Origin: an uncultured Christensenella sp.
GTDB lineage: Bacteria > Bacillota > Clostridia > Christensenellales > CAG-917
Assembly: GCA_910584155.1 (NCBI GenBank)
Contig: CAJTYG010000015.1
Span: 1-17,007, forward strand
DNA: 17,007 bases
Direction: 5' to 3'
Shown here: positions 1-6,599 of the stretch, piece by piece
How the letters are laid out: each line of letters begins with the position of its first letter
Numbering within the stretch: position 1 is the stretch's first letter
The notes under the pieces: generated by a model
Told to the model about the DNA's origin: nothing
Seen by the model: only the letters and a program-made list of their open reading frames with translations
Databases searched by the model: none
Made by a program: the position numbers and the translations under genes

Positions 1-1
1 C

Positions 2-652
2 GCAGACAATACCTTGATAGAAGACCTTACTACAATGCTTGCAACTGGCATGATGCTTCGCATAATGGACGGCGAAACGGTGTTGAACCAACTGACAATC
101 TCTGTTATGGGCGACATAGACGGAGACGGCGACATAGGTACGGCGGACAAGGCAAGATTGAACTCGTATACCTTAGACAATCTGCCTTTGACGGGTGCAT
201 ATCTCTTAGCCTGCGACCTTGACGGCGACGGTGAAGTAGGTACTGCAGACAAAGCCCGCCTCAACGCCTACACCTTGGACACCCTCGACATCTATGCAGG
301 TCTCACATTGCGAACCGCAGCGCAGACTTCGTCTGTTAAATGTGACATCGCACAAGCTTCATCTGCGACAATTCCTGTACAAACTTTGTTTGTTGAACGA
401 GATACAGCGCAAGCTACGGCGATTTCATCGCAAGCTTTAGCAACTTCTGTGGTGGAAACCTTTGCAACCACCGCCGAACCTGCGTTTGCCGACGAAAGGG
501 CGATTGTTTCTTCCGAGTATGAGGTATCTATCTCTACCGACGAAAGCGAAGCTGCTTCTGCAAACGCTATCGATACATTGCAATCTCAAATCGTTCCACA
601 GGCTGTTACAGTCATAAAATTCAGATTAGAGCAATATATAATAAAGAAGTAA
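2..652 (+). CDS. C-terminal part of a secreted dockerin protein (5' end outside window)
   Basis: The frame is open from base 2, with no stop before it. The TTG at 14 is not needed as a start, so this is read as the 3' end of a longer gene. About 30 residues from the visible start come two 22-residue calcium-loop/helix repeats: GDIDGDGDIGTADKARLNSY (about 110-170) and CDLDGDGEVGTADKARLNAY (about 211-270). Both keep the DxDGDG loop and the ADKARLN helix of type I dockerins. Dockerins of this family bind cohesin domains on scaffoldins and so hold secreted enzymes or adhesins in a surface complex. Oddly, about 110 residues follow the dockerin. They are rich in Ala, Ser, Thr and Gln and contain a rough internal duplication (CDIAQAS and RDTAQAT). 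The catalytic or binding part of the protein is outside the window, so its activity cannot be named. A cohesin-like domain is predicted in the next gene. Confidence 0.85.
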   Translation, partial: ADNTLIEDLTTMLATGMMLRIMDGETVLNQLTISVMGDIDGDGDIGTADKARLNSYTLDNLPLTGAYLLACDLDGDGEVGTADKARLNAYTLDTLDIYAGLTLRTAAQTSSVKCDIAQASSATIPVQTLFVERDTAQATAISSQALATSVVETFATTAEPAFADERAIVSSEYEVSISTDESEAASANAIDTLQSQIVPQAVTVIKFRLEQYIIKK

Positions 653-689
653 TAATCTAATAATACTAATAACCTTATTATAAATAGAG

Positions 690-717
690 TTGACAGAGGA
701 CTATATGTGCGTATTAT
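690..717 (+). promoter_or_regulatory. Candidate sigma-A promoter (upstream, P1)
   Basis: A perfect -35 TTGACA at 690-695 is followed by a 16-base spacer and TATTAT at 712-717 (five of six matches to TATAAT). Transcription would start near 724 and run through the second promoter toward the gene at 977. Confidence 0.5.
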
Positions 718-790
718 AGGGTCATTATTCAATGAAAATCTGCAATTTTTGCCGTATTATAGGTCTTTGGAAAAAATTGTGAATGAAAAT
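711..790 (+). repeat. Repeated GTATTATAGG / AATGAAAAT pair in the promoter region
   Basis: GTATTATAGG occurs exactly at 711-720 and 754-763. Each copy is followed by AATGAAAAT (731-739 and 782-790), with gaps of 10 and 18 bases. A third TTATAGG lies at 810-816, against the -10 box of the downstream promoter. It could be a duplicated promoter segment or repeated regulator sites; AT-rich chance similarity is also possible. Confidence 0.4.
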
Positions 791-793
791 GTA

Positions 794-822
794 TTGACGA
801 ATAATGATTTTATAGGTATAAT
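794..822 (+). promoter_or_regulatory. Candidate sigma-A promoter of the 977-6285 operon (P2)
   Basis: TTGACG at 794-799, a 17-base spacer and a perfect TATAAT at 817-822 make a near-consensus vegetative promoter. The expected start is near 829, giving a leader of about 148 bases before the ATG at 977. Confidence 0.65.
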
Positions 823-843
823 TTGCATGTATAGTTAAAGCCT

Positions 844-862
844 TGTTGCACTATAAGCAACA
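844..862 (+). other. Small hairpin near the start of the operon leader
   Basis: TGTTGC at 844-849 and GCAACA at 857-862 form a perfect six-base-pair stem with a seven-base loop. It lies about 15 bases after the predicted start of transcription. It could protect the 5' end of the mRNA. There is no following T-tract and no recognised riboswitch core. Confidence 0.35.
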
Positions 863-911
863 TCGGTGAGTAAAATAACTAAAGAATAATAACGATATGT
901 ATTACTGCACG

Positions 912-949
912 GGCGATAAAATTCGGCCATAATAATCGGTCATATCGCC
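912..949 (+). other. Inverted repeat ahead of the ribosome binding site
   Basis: GGCGATA at 912-918 and TATCGCC at 943-949 can pair across 24 bases. The loop holds a near direct repeat, CGGCCAT (924-930) and CGGTCAT (936-942). The structure ends 13 bases before the AGGGAGAG ribosome binding site at 963-970, so it could influence translation of the gene at 977. I do not recognise it as a known riboswitch. Confidence 0.3.
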
Positions 950-976
950 TAAAAAGAGACATAGGGAGAGATTCAA

Positions 977-3900
977 ATGAAAGCTCTTAAAATGAAGAAA
1001 TTCTTGTTGTGTTTGGCGATTCTTGCTGTCGCAATGATTGCATCGGTGCTTGCGATAAGCACTTTTGAATCGACCACATCAATCGCCGAAGCGGCAGGCA
1101 AGCCAACATTCGTTGTGTCGGCGACACCGTCGGAAATCATTAAGAGTAATCCTTATCAAGAATTTATTATTAATATTAGGGTTACCGGAGTTTCCGGAGT
1201 GAGCGGCGGCATGTACGGCTCGAGCGCATGGCTGATTCCCGATCAGGCAGAGATGCTTGATTTTGTGGAATTTGTCGAGAGCAAAGACGTCTTTCAGTCT
1301 GCAACAATCAAAGGCAGTCTACATAAAGAGGGCATTAAAGTCCTTATGGAAGGCACCTGCGACGGACGAACAGCACTTACAAAAGATTTTACGATAGGCG
1401 GCTTTAAGTTTAAATTGAAACAGGGCGTTACGCCTCCCGCTTCGCTTACGTTTAAAGTAGAAGATAAACAGTCGCCTGATTTTCTTACCGGTACTAAACA
1501 GAATTTGGACAGTGTTTCTTTTACTTTGAATTTCCGTGAGGCGGATAGTAATAATACACTCAGCGCATTGTCTATATCTGCCGGCGGCAAGCAAATTTTA
1601 AGCGGCACCGGTGACAGTCAGACGATTGCGGACAGTATCGTATACGGCGACAGAGGAAGTATTACGCTCAGCGCTACACGTGGTAGTAAAAGCGCCAAAA
1701 TCAAAGTCGTTGATAGCGTAGGAAACAAAACCCTCGTTAGCGAAAGAGCTCAAGATTTAAACAATCAGACCTTGGGCAATCTCGATCCGGGCGAGCATAC
1801 GCTTACAATTACTGTTACTTCCGAGTCCGGCGTGGCAAAAAATTATACGGTTAAACTGACCGTTGCCGAAGTTCCGCCACCTGCAGCGACTGACGTAGAG
1901 AAGCCTGCGGCACCGACAGATACTGAAAAAGGCTATACGGGAGAAGCTGTTGATTTCACACCCGAGGGATTGGCGGATTTGGTCAATGAAGGCAAGGTCA
2001 AGCTGGAAAAAGTCGACGCTGAGGGCAATAAGACACCCGCAACTCTCGATGATTTTAAACCTACAAATGCCGGCTCTTATAAAATTGTAGCAACACCGAA
2101 CGAGGGTTTTGCTTGGAAGGGCGGCGGCGCAAATCCCGAGTATACTTTTGAATTAAAGAAAGCTACGCTTACTGCAAATACTACTAACGACGGAAAGCTT
2201 CCTACATTTTCAAGTGATTCATACACGGGATCGCTCGATAATATCATCGACTATAAGTATTATAGCGACGAAGCATGCACCCAAGAGGTCAATGTTAAAG
2301 ATTTAGTCCCCGGAGAAAGTTATTTTGCAAAGCCGTTTTTGAAGGATGGCTATGAAAACAATTTCGAATTCAACTCCGACGATGTTACAAAGCAATGTAT
2401 AGATGAGGGCGTCGCTTACGTGGTGCCAAATAATCCCGTACCCGTTGACCCGAGCGATCCTGAGAAAGAGAATCCTTTAACCAAAAAATATTTGGGTCTG
2501 CCTCTTTGGGTTTGGTTGCTTATAGCTCTCTTAGTGTTGCTGTTTATCATTATTCTGATAATAATAATCTTTGCCAAGAAAAAGAAGAAAGAAGAGGAAG
2601 AGAAAAAGTCCGGAAATATGCAAGGACAACCTGTTGCGGTTGCCGCAGGTGCTGCAGTCGATCCGTCGCTTGCTGCTAAGAATGAAAAATTAGAAGCCAA
2701 AAATGAAAAATTGGAAGACCGCATGCGTGAAATGGAGCATGAGGCGAGCGAGCGTGAGATAACAAGATACAGAGAAGAGGCTGAAAAGTCAAGAAGAGAC
2801 GCAAGCGCAAATGCTGCGAGCGGAATGCCGCAAGCAATGATGGCAGGCGCAATGTTTGGCGATTCTGCTCTTGCTGCAAAGACCGACAGAATGGAAGACC
2901 GCATGCGTGAAATGGAGCGTCAGGCGAATGAACGTGAGCTTTCCAGATTTAAAGATGAAATCGAAAGAGTGAGAAGAGACGCAACGGCAGCCAATGCGCA
3001 AGCAGCGTCGCAACCCGCTGCAACGTATACCGATCCTACTCTTGCCGCAAAGACCGACAGAATGGAAGATCGTATGCGTGAAATGGAGCGTCAAGCGAAT
3101 GAACGTGAGCTTTCCAGATTTAAGGATGAAATCGAAAGAGTGAGAAGAGACGCAACGGCAGCCAACGCACAGGCATCATCGCAACCCACGATGGGCGGTG
3201 CAATGTATCCCGATCCTGCGCTTACCGCAAAGACCGACAGAATGGAAGACCGCATGCGTGAAATGGAGCGTCAGGCTACAGAGCGTGAGATCGCAAGATG
3301 TAAAGAAGAAATCGATAGATTGAGGAGAGATGCTGACAGAAATGCAATGCAAATGAATCAGCAACCGACCGCAACTGTTCAAAACGACGCTACAAATATG
3401 CGTATCGCACAATTAGAAGCCGAGTTAAGACAGCGTGAAGATGCGTTGCGCAATGAAATGCGCCGTCAGGAAGATGCGCAAAGAATGGCTGAACAGAGAA
3501 ACGCAGAGCAGCGTATCGCACAGATGAAGGCCGATGCGGAGCGTGAAGCAGAGCGAATCAAAGAAGAAGCAAGAAGATCTTCGGGTATGATGGCTGCTCA
3601 GCCAACCGCTGCTGCGATCGCATCTAACGAAATGATAACCCGTCTTACTCAGCTTGAAGAAAACATGAGACGCCGTGAGGAGGAAATCCGCAACGAAATG
3701 CGCCGTCAAGAGGACGCTCGCAGAGAAGCGGATCGTAAGATGGCAGAAGACCGCATAGCTCAGATGAAAGCAGACGCAGAGCGTGAAGTCGAAATGCTGA
3801 AGGAAGAGGCGAGAAGAACCGCCAAAGAGATGAGACAGTCTCCCGCTACAGTAATGGCTTCGGCAGATATGACAAATCGTTTTGCACAGCTTGAAAACGA

Positions 3901-4792
3901 TCTGAAGCAACGTGAGGAAGAACTTCGCAATCAAATACGCCGTCAGGAAGACGCTCAAAGAGAAGCTGAGCGCAAGAAGGCTGAAGAGCGCATAGCTCAG
4001 ATGAAAGCAGACGCCGAACGTGAAGCTTTAAGAATTAAAGAAGAAGCCGAGCGTATTAAAGACGAGGCGAAGAAAGCCGCTGAAGAAATCAGACGTCAAA
4101 GTGAGGCTACAGTTGAAAGTATCAAGCGCCAAAGCGAATTAGCTGCCGCAAGACAACCTATTGTTTCGGCTGGCGGATTGGTGCGCACAATCGGTACGGA
4201 GGGAGATATGGATGCTGAAACCGCAGCAATATTGAGAGATTATCAAGAGCGCATGCGTAAGATGGAGCAAGAATTGCAAGAACAGCGTATGACAAATCTT
4301 ATGCGTGAAAGCACAGAAAAGGCTCGTAAAGAGATGGAAGATGCTTCTAAGATGCGTCGTCATGAGGATGAAATGCAGCGTTTGCGTGATTTGCAAGAAT
4401 ATGAGCGCCGTCAGCGTCAGGATATGCAAAATATGCAGCCGTATATGCAGCAGCCTTACGGCGGTCAGTTTGTCGCTCCTGCGCCCGATATGTATATGCG
4501 TCAACAGCAGGAGTTGGAAGCGCAACGTCTCAGACTGTTAGAGGAGCGTTTGAAGCAAAGAGAAATGGAAGTCCAAATGCTTCGCTCGCAAGGCTATGGT
4601 ATGCCGCAACAGCCGTATGTACCGCAACAGCCGTACGTGCCTCAACAGCCATATGCGCCGCAACAGCCGTATGCACCTCAACAGCCGTACGTAGCGCAAC
4701 CGTATGCGCCGCAGTATCCTCCGTATGGACAACCGCAAGGTTATGCGCCGGTGCAACCGAATCCTACAAACCCAATGGGTGATAACAAATAA
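977..4792 (+). CDS. Single-pass surface protein with giant repeated cytoplasmic coiled coil
   Basis: A 1271-residue protein that I do not recognise as a named family. AGGGAGAG at 963-970 supports the ATG at 977. A signal peptide (hydrophobic about 9-27, likely cut before residue 42) leads to an outer region of about 460 residues. This holds a cohesin-like beta-sandwich (about 45-190, weak call), a cadherin-like beta-sandwich domain (about 194-297) and MBG/Ig-like segments (about 315-490). One membrane helix (about 509-533) is followed by five lysines, so the rest should be cytoplasmic. The tail has 57-60-residue coiled-coil repeats (about 563-804), three repeats of about 80 residues (809-1047), further charged coiled coil, and a Pro/Gln/Tyr-rich end with PQQPY hexads. 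It heads an operon with two smaller coiled-coil genes. I infer a structural link between the cell exterior and a cytoplasmic scaffold. Surface anchoring of dockerin proteins is possible. Confidence 0.85.
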   Translation: MKALKMKKFLLCLAILAVAMIASVLAISTFESTTSIAEAAGKPTFVVSATPSEIIKSNPYQEFIINIRVTGVSGVSGGMYGSSAWLIPDQAEMLDFVEFVESKDVFQSATIKGSLHKEGIKVLMEGTCDGRTALTKDFTIGGFKFKLKQGVTPPASLTFKVEDKQSPDFLTGTKQNLDSVSFTLNFREADSNNTLSALSISAGGKQILSGTGDSQTIADSIVYGDRGSITLSATRGSKSAKIKVVDSVGNKTLVSERAQDLNNQTLGNLDPGEHTLTITVTSESGVAKNYTVKLTVAEVPPPAATDVEKPAAPTDTEKGYTGEAVDFTPEGLADLVNEGKVKLEKVDAEGNKTPATLDDFKPTNAGSYKIVATPNEGFAWKGGGANPEYTFELKKATLTANTTNDGKLPTFSSDSYTGSLDNIIDYKYYSDEACTQEVNVKDLVPGESYFAKPFLKDGYENNFEFNSDDVTKQCIDEGVAYVVPNNPVPVDPSDPEKENPLTKKYLGLPLWVWLLIALLVLLFIIILIIIIFAKKKKKEEEEKKSGNMQGQPVAVAAGAAVDPSLAAKNEKLEAKNEKLEDRMREMEHEASEREITRYREEAEKSRRDASANAASGMPQAMMAGAMFGDSALAAKTDRMEDRMREMERQANERELSRFKDEIERVRRDATAANAQAASQPAATYTDPTLAAKTDRMEDRMREMERQANERELSRFKDEIERVRRDATAANAQASSQPTMGGAMYPDPALTAKTDRMEDRMREMERQATEREIARCKEEIDRLRRDADRNAMQMNQQPTATVQNDATNMRIAQLEAELRQREDALRNEMRRQEDAQRMAEQRNAEQRIAQMKADAEREAERIKEEARRSSGMMAAQPTAAAIASNEMITRLTQLEENMRRREEEIRNEMRRQEDARREADRKMAEDRIAQMKADAEREVEMLKEEARRTAKEMRQSPATVMASADMTNRFAQLENDLKQREEELRNQIRRQEDAQREAERKKAEERIAQMKADAEREALRIKEEAERIKDEAKKAAEEIRRQSEATVESIKRQSELAAARQPIVSAGGLVRTIGTEGDMDAETAAILRDYQERMRKMEQELQEQRMTNLMRESTEKARKEMEDASKMRRHEDEMQRLRDLQEYERRQRQDMQNMQPYMQQPYGGQFVAPAPDMYMRQQQELEAQRLRLLEERLKQREMEVQMLRSQGYGMPQQPYVPQQPYVPQQPYAPQQPYAPQQPYVAQPYAPQYPPYGQPQGYAPVQPNPTNPMGDNK
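2661..3390 (+). repeat. Four in-frame coiled-coil repeats (A-type)
   Basis: Units begin near 2661, 2867, 3038 and 3218, spaced 171-180 bases apart for the last three. Each encodes an LxAK...LEDRMREME-type heptad segment ending in an Ala/Gln-rich linker. The second and third copies share about 44 identical residues (from AAKTDRMEDRM through TAANAQA) with only a few silent changes, so they were duplicated or homogenised recently. The first copy has an extra heptad (NEKLEAK). Confidence 0.85.
3401..4117 (+). repeat. Three in-frame coiled-coil repeats of about 80 residues (B-type)
   Basis: Units start at 3401, 3641 and 3878, with periods of 240 and 237 bases. Each runs RxxQLE, then REExLRNxxRRQEDA, then RIAQMKADAERE and a charged helix, with a short Ala/Ser/Thr linker between units. 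They are more diverged than the A-type copies. The highly charged heptads predict a long extended coiled coil inside the cell. Confidence 0.85.
4604..4729 (+). repeat. Pro/Gln/Tyr-rich hexapeptide repeats
   Basis: Five successive 18-base units encode PQQPYV or PQQPYA, followed by degenerate AQPYA, PQYPPYG and similar forms, at the C-terminal end of the 1271-residue protein. The segment should be disordered and is a likely binding or condensation tail. Silent differences between units argue against a very recent expansion. Confidence 0.8.
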
Positions 4793-4812
4793 AAAACAAT
4801 AAGGAGTATATT

Positions 4813-5064
4813 ATGAAAAAGATTGATGAACAGACAACAGTAAATAAAGCAATGCTCGAGGAGCAAATTGCCGAATTGAAAAACGAAATCAACGATTCTG
4901 AGAAGAATTTGATTCGTTCGTTGGCAGCATTGATGGATGCTATTGTTAACGAAACTTCTTTCAATCGCAGCGACGTTGAATTTTTCAAGACCTTGATGGC
5001 AATGATCAAACTCAATCGCGAAAGATTGCAGATTTTGAGCGATACATTGAATAGCATTGAATAA
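4813..5064 (+). CDS. Small helical/coiled-coil protein of unknown function
   Basis: An 83-residue protein with an excellent ribosome binding site (AAGGAG at 4800-4805) and an ATG 20 bases after the previous stop, so it is co-transcribed with the large membrane protein. The sequence is almost wholly helix-forming: a heptad-like segment at about 13-37 (MLEEQIAELKNEINDSEKN), a short turn around NETSFNRSD, and a second helix at about 54-82. It has no signal peptide, membrane segment or catalytic motif, so it should be cytoplasmic. I do not recognise the family. Its place between two coiled-coil proteins suggests a small partner or adaptor that assembles with them, which is inference from context only. 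Confidence 0.8.
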   Translation: MKKIDEQTTVNKAMLEEQIAELKNEINDSEKNLIRSLAALMDAIVNETSFNRSDVEFFKTLMAMIKLNRERLQILSDTLNSIE

Positions 5065-5112
5065 GAGCTTTGCACCGTTGCATTGACTTAAGTATTAACA
5101 GGAGGCGGCGAG

Positions 5113-6285
5113 ATGGATTCGCAATCAAAGTTAAAAGATTACATGAGTCAAATGCGGGTGATGGAAGATAAGCTTCGTGAAACGAAACTTCAGGCAAAAT
5201 TCGATGAATATTCGCAACTCTCTTATGATGAGTTTGAAAAAGAAGAAAAGCTACGTCGAGAAGAAGACGAGTTGCGACATTTGCGTGAATTGCAAGAAGA
5301 GGAGCGTCGTCGCAGAGAAGCAGTGCAAGCACAATATGCTCGTATGCAATACGCACAGCCTTACGGCGCCACTGTTCCTTACAACTATGCGGCTGAACTT
5401 GCACGCCAGAAGCAGGCAATAGAGATGCAGCAGCTTGCGATTTTGCAAGAGCAGGTGCGTGTTCAAGAGGAAGAAAACCGTCGTTTGCAGGAGCGGCTGA
5501 ATTCAATGCAGGTCCGACCTGTATATCAATATCCTATGCCGTCGCCATATCCGCAACCGCAGCCATCGCCATATCCGCCTCAACCGCCTGTTATTCCGCA
5601 GCAACCGCCGGTTATGATGATGTCGCCGCCGGTTCAGTATCCGACGCAAGTGTATTTTATACAGAACAACGAGCCAAGCTCTAAGGCTAAAACGAACGAG
5701 CCGCTTAGTAAAGAGTCGGAAACTGTGCCCGAAAAACGTGATACGCAAAGCGACAAAGTTGAAAAGGTTGACGCTGTAGTTGAAGAAAAAAAAGAAGCTG
5801 TAGTTGAAGTCGATCACAATGTCGAGCGCAATATCGGTGATGAATTCGATGACGACTCGGATATCAAATTCAATGAGAGGCTTTCGTTTGCGGACTTGTA
5901 TGTGCTTTTAAGCAGTGAACAAAAACGGTACTGCGATGAATTGCGTGACTATGCCAAAAAGAAAAGCGGCGCCAAGGAATTTCCGGCAAAGTACCATTTG
6001 GCAGTCGGTAACGGACAAAAGGTTATCGTAAAAATGACGATCAAAAACGGTATTTGCTTCGCACAGTTTAGGCTGGAAGACGAGCGTTTGCGCAGTATCA
6101 GGCGCAATGCTTCGATGGGCGGCGCAGATATTCAAATCAAAGAAACAAAAGTGCCTCTTTTAGATGAATCGGCATTGATCGCTGCAAAAGAAATGGTTGA
6201 CTTGCGCCTTGTTCAGCTTGAAGAACACGTTTTGCTGCAAAAACAACGTGCCGCAGAGCGTAGGAAAGCTGCAAAACCCGATTGA
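5113..6285 (+). CDS. Soluble coiled-coil/proline-rich protein with unassigned C-terminal domain
   Basis: A 390-residue protein with ribosome binding site AGGAGG at 5100-5105 and ATG at 5113, 48 bases after the 83-residue gene; it ends the operon. Residues 1-135 are charged coiled coil. Residues 47-135 resemble the end of the 1271-residue protein in order and sequence: a DELRHLRELQEEERR segment, an aromatic Pro/Tyr patch, then a Gln-rich helix. A Pro/Gln-rich stretch (about 136-190) and an acidic/lysine-rich linker (about 190-250) follow. The C-terminal domain (about 254-365) starts NERLSFADLYVLLSSEQK and has a central strand-rich part (VIVKMTIKNGICFAQFRL). It resembles an uncharacterised domain I recall from clostridial proteins, often with tracts such as eLk.y and GkklaKl.i; this is from memory and not certain. 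No signal or membrane segment is seen, so it should be a cytoplasmic partner of the membrane protein's tail. Confidence 0.83.
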   Translation: MDSQSKLKDYMSQMRVMEDKLRETKLQAKFDEYSQLSYDEFEKEEKLRREEDELRHLRELQEEERRRREAVQAQYARMQYAQPYGATVPYNYAAELARQKQAIEMQQLAILQEQVRVQEEENRRLQERLNSMQVRPVYQYPMPSPYPQPQPSPYPPQPPVIPQQPPVMMMSPPVQYPTQVYFIQNNEPSSKAKTNEPLSKESETVPEKRDTQSDKVEKVDAVVEEKKEAVVEVDHNVERNIGDEFDDDSDIKFNERLSFADLYVLLSSEQKRYCDELRDYAKKKSGAKEFPAKYHLAVGNGQKVIVKMTIKNGICFAQFRLEDERLRSIRRNASMGGADIQIKETKVPLLDESALIAAKEMVDLRLVQLEEHVLLQKQRAAERRKAAKPD

Positions 6286-6317
6286 TGAATGTATCTGAAA
6301 ATAACGGTATGTAAATG

Positions 6318-6347
6318 AGTTCGACATAATGTCGGACTTATTTTTTT
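6318..6347 (+). terminator. Intrinsic terminator of the coiled-coil operon
   Basis: AGTTCGACA at 6318-6326 pairs with TGTCGGACT at 6330-6338 (nine pairs, one of them G-U, around a TAA loop). It is followed by TA and seven T residues at 6341-6347. It lies 32 bases after the stop codon of the 390-residue gene and separates that operon from the signalling genes. Confidence 0.85.
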
Positions 6348-6527
6348 GGCGATGTATGTTTAAGTGCAATGCTCAAATATAAAATGATATGAACATTGAA
6401 ATTGACTTTTGCGGTATTCTGTCCTATGAGCGGAAATGCGGCAAGGGTAAATGAACAGATGCTTTAATTGATATTATCGAATTCCACCCATATAGAGTGC
6501 CGCTAATTGTGAATTATCCAAAAAAAC

Positions 6528-6556
6528 TTGCTTAGACACTTGTTATATGCTAAAAT
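6528..6556 (+). promoter_or_regulatory. Candidate extended -10 promoter of the signalling operon
   Basis: TTGCTT at 6528-6533, a 17-base spacer and TAAAAT at 6551-6556, with TG one base upstream of the -10 box. Transcription would start near 6563, leaving a leader of about 37 bases before the ATG at 6600. It also argues against the in-frame TTG at 6528 as the start codon, since that triplet falls in the -35 box. Confidence 0.55.
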
Positions 6557-6599
6557 GACTGTATCTAACGATATATTTATATGGTATAGGTATAATTGT

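Larger units (their letters stand above)
653..976. other. Intergenic region with promoters and leader of the coiled-coil operon
   Basis: These 324 bases hold no convincing ORF. They are AT-rich and contain two sigma-A-type promoter candidates (690-717 and 794-822), a repeated sequence pair around them, a small hairpin in the leader (844-862) and a second inverted repeat (912-949). The AT-only palindrome at 667-680, just after the dockerin gene, lacks a GC stem and a T-tract, so no terminator for that gene is evident. Confidence 0.7.
6286..6599. other. Intergenic region between the coiled-coil and signalling operons
   Basis: These 314 bases hold no gene. They contain the terminator of the first operon (6318-6347) and a promoter candidate for the sensor kinase (6528-6556). 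A weaker pair, TTGACT at 6402-6407 and TATGAG at 6425-6430 with a 17-base spacer, could be another promoter. Nothing else is recognisable. Confidence 0.65.

Noticed and set aside
667..680. Terminator after the dockerin gene
   Set aside because: TAATAA and TTATTA are separated by only two bases, with no GC in the stem and no T-tract, so a functional hairpin is unlikely.
829..976. Cyclic di-GMP riboswitch ahead of the coiled-coil operon
   Set aside because: Considered because of the cyclic di-GMP enzyme nearby, but the conserved core sequences and tetraloop helices of the known classes are not seen.
3425..3958. 177-codon minus-strand ORF
   Set aside because: It lies opposite the coiled-coil repeats and its own repeats simply mirror them. 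No ribosome binding site or recognisable domain supports it.
5786..5793. Programmed slippage at a run of eight A residues in the 390-residue gene
   Set aside because: The run is in frame in a Lys/Glu-rich linker, and the frame on both sides is continuous and needed for the C-terminal domain. There is no downstream structure or alternative product of note.
6528..6599. TTG at 6528 as start of the sensor kinase
   Set aside because: It would add 24 residues ahead of a normal MKKK-plus-helix start, has no ribosome binding site, and falls inside the likely -35 box.
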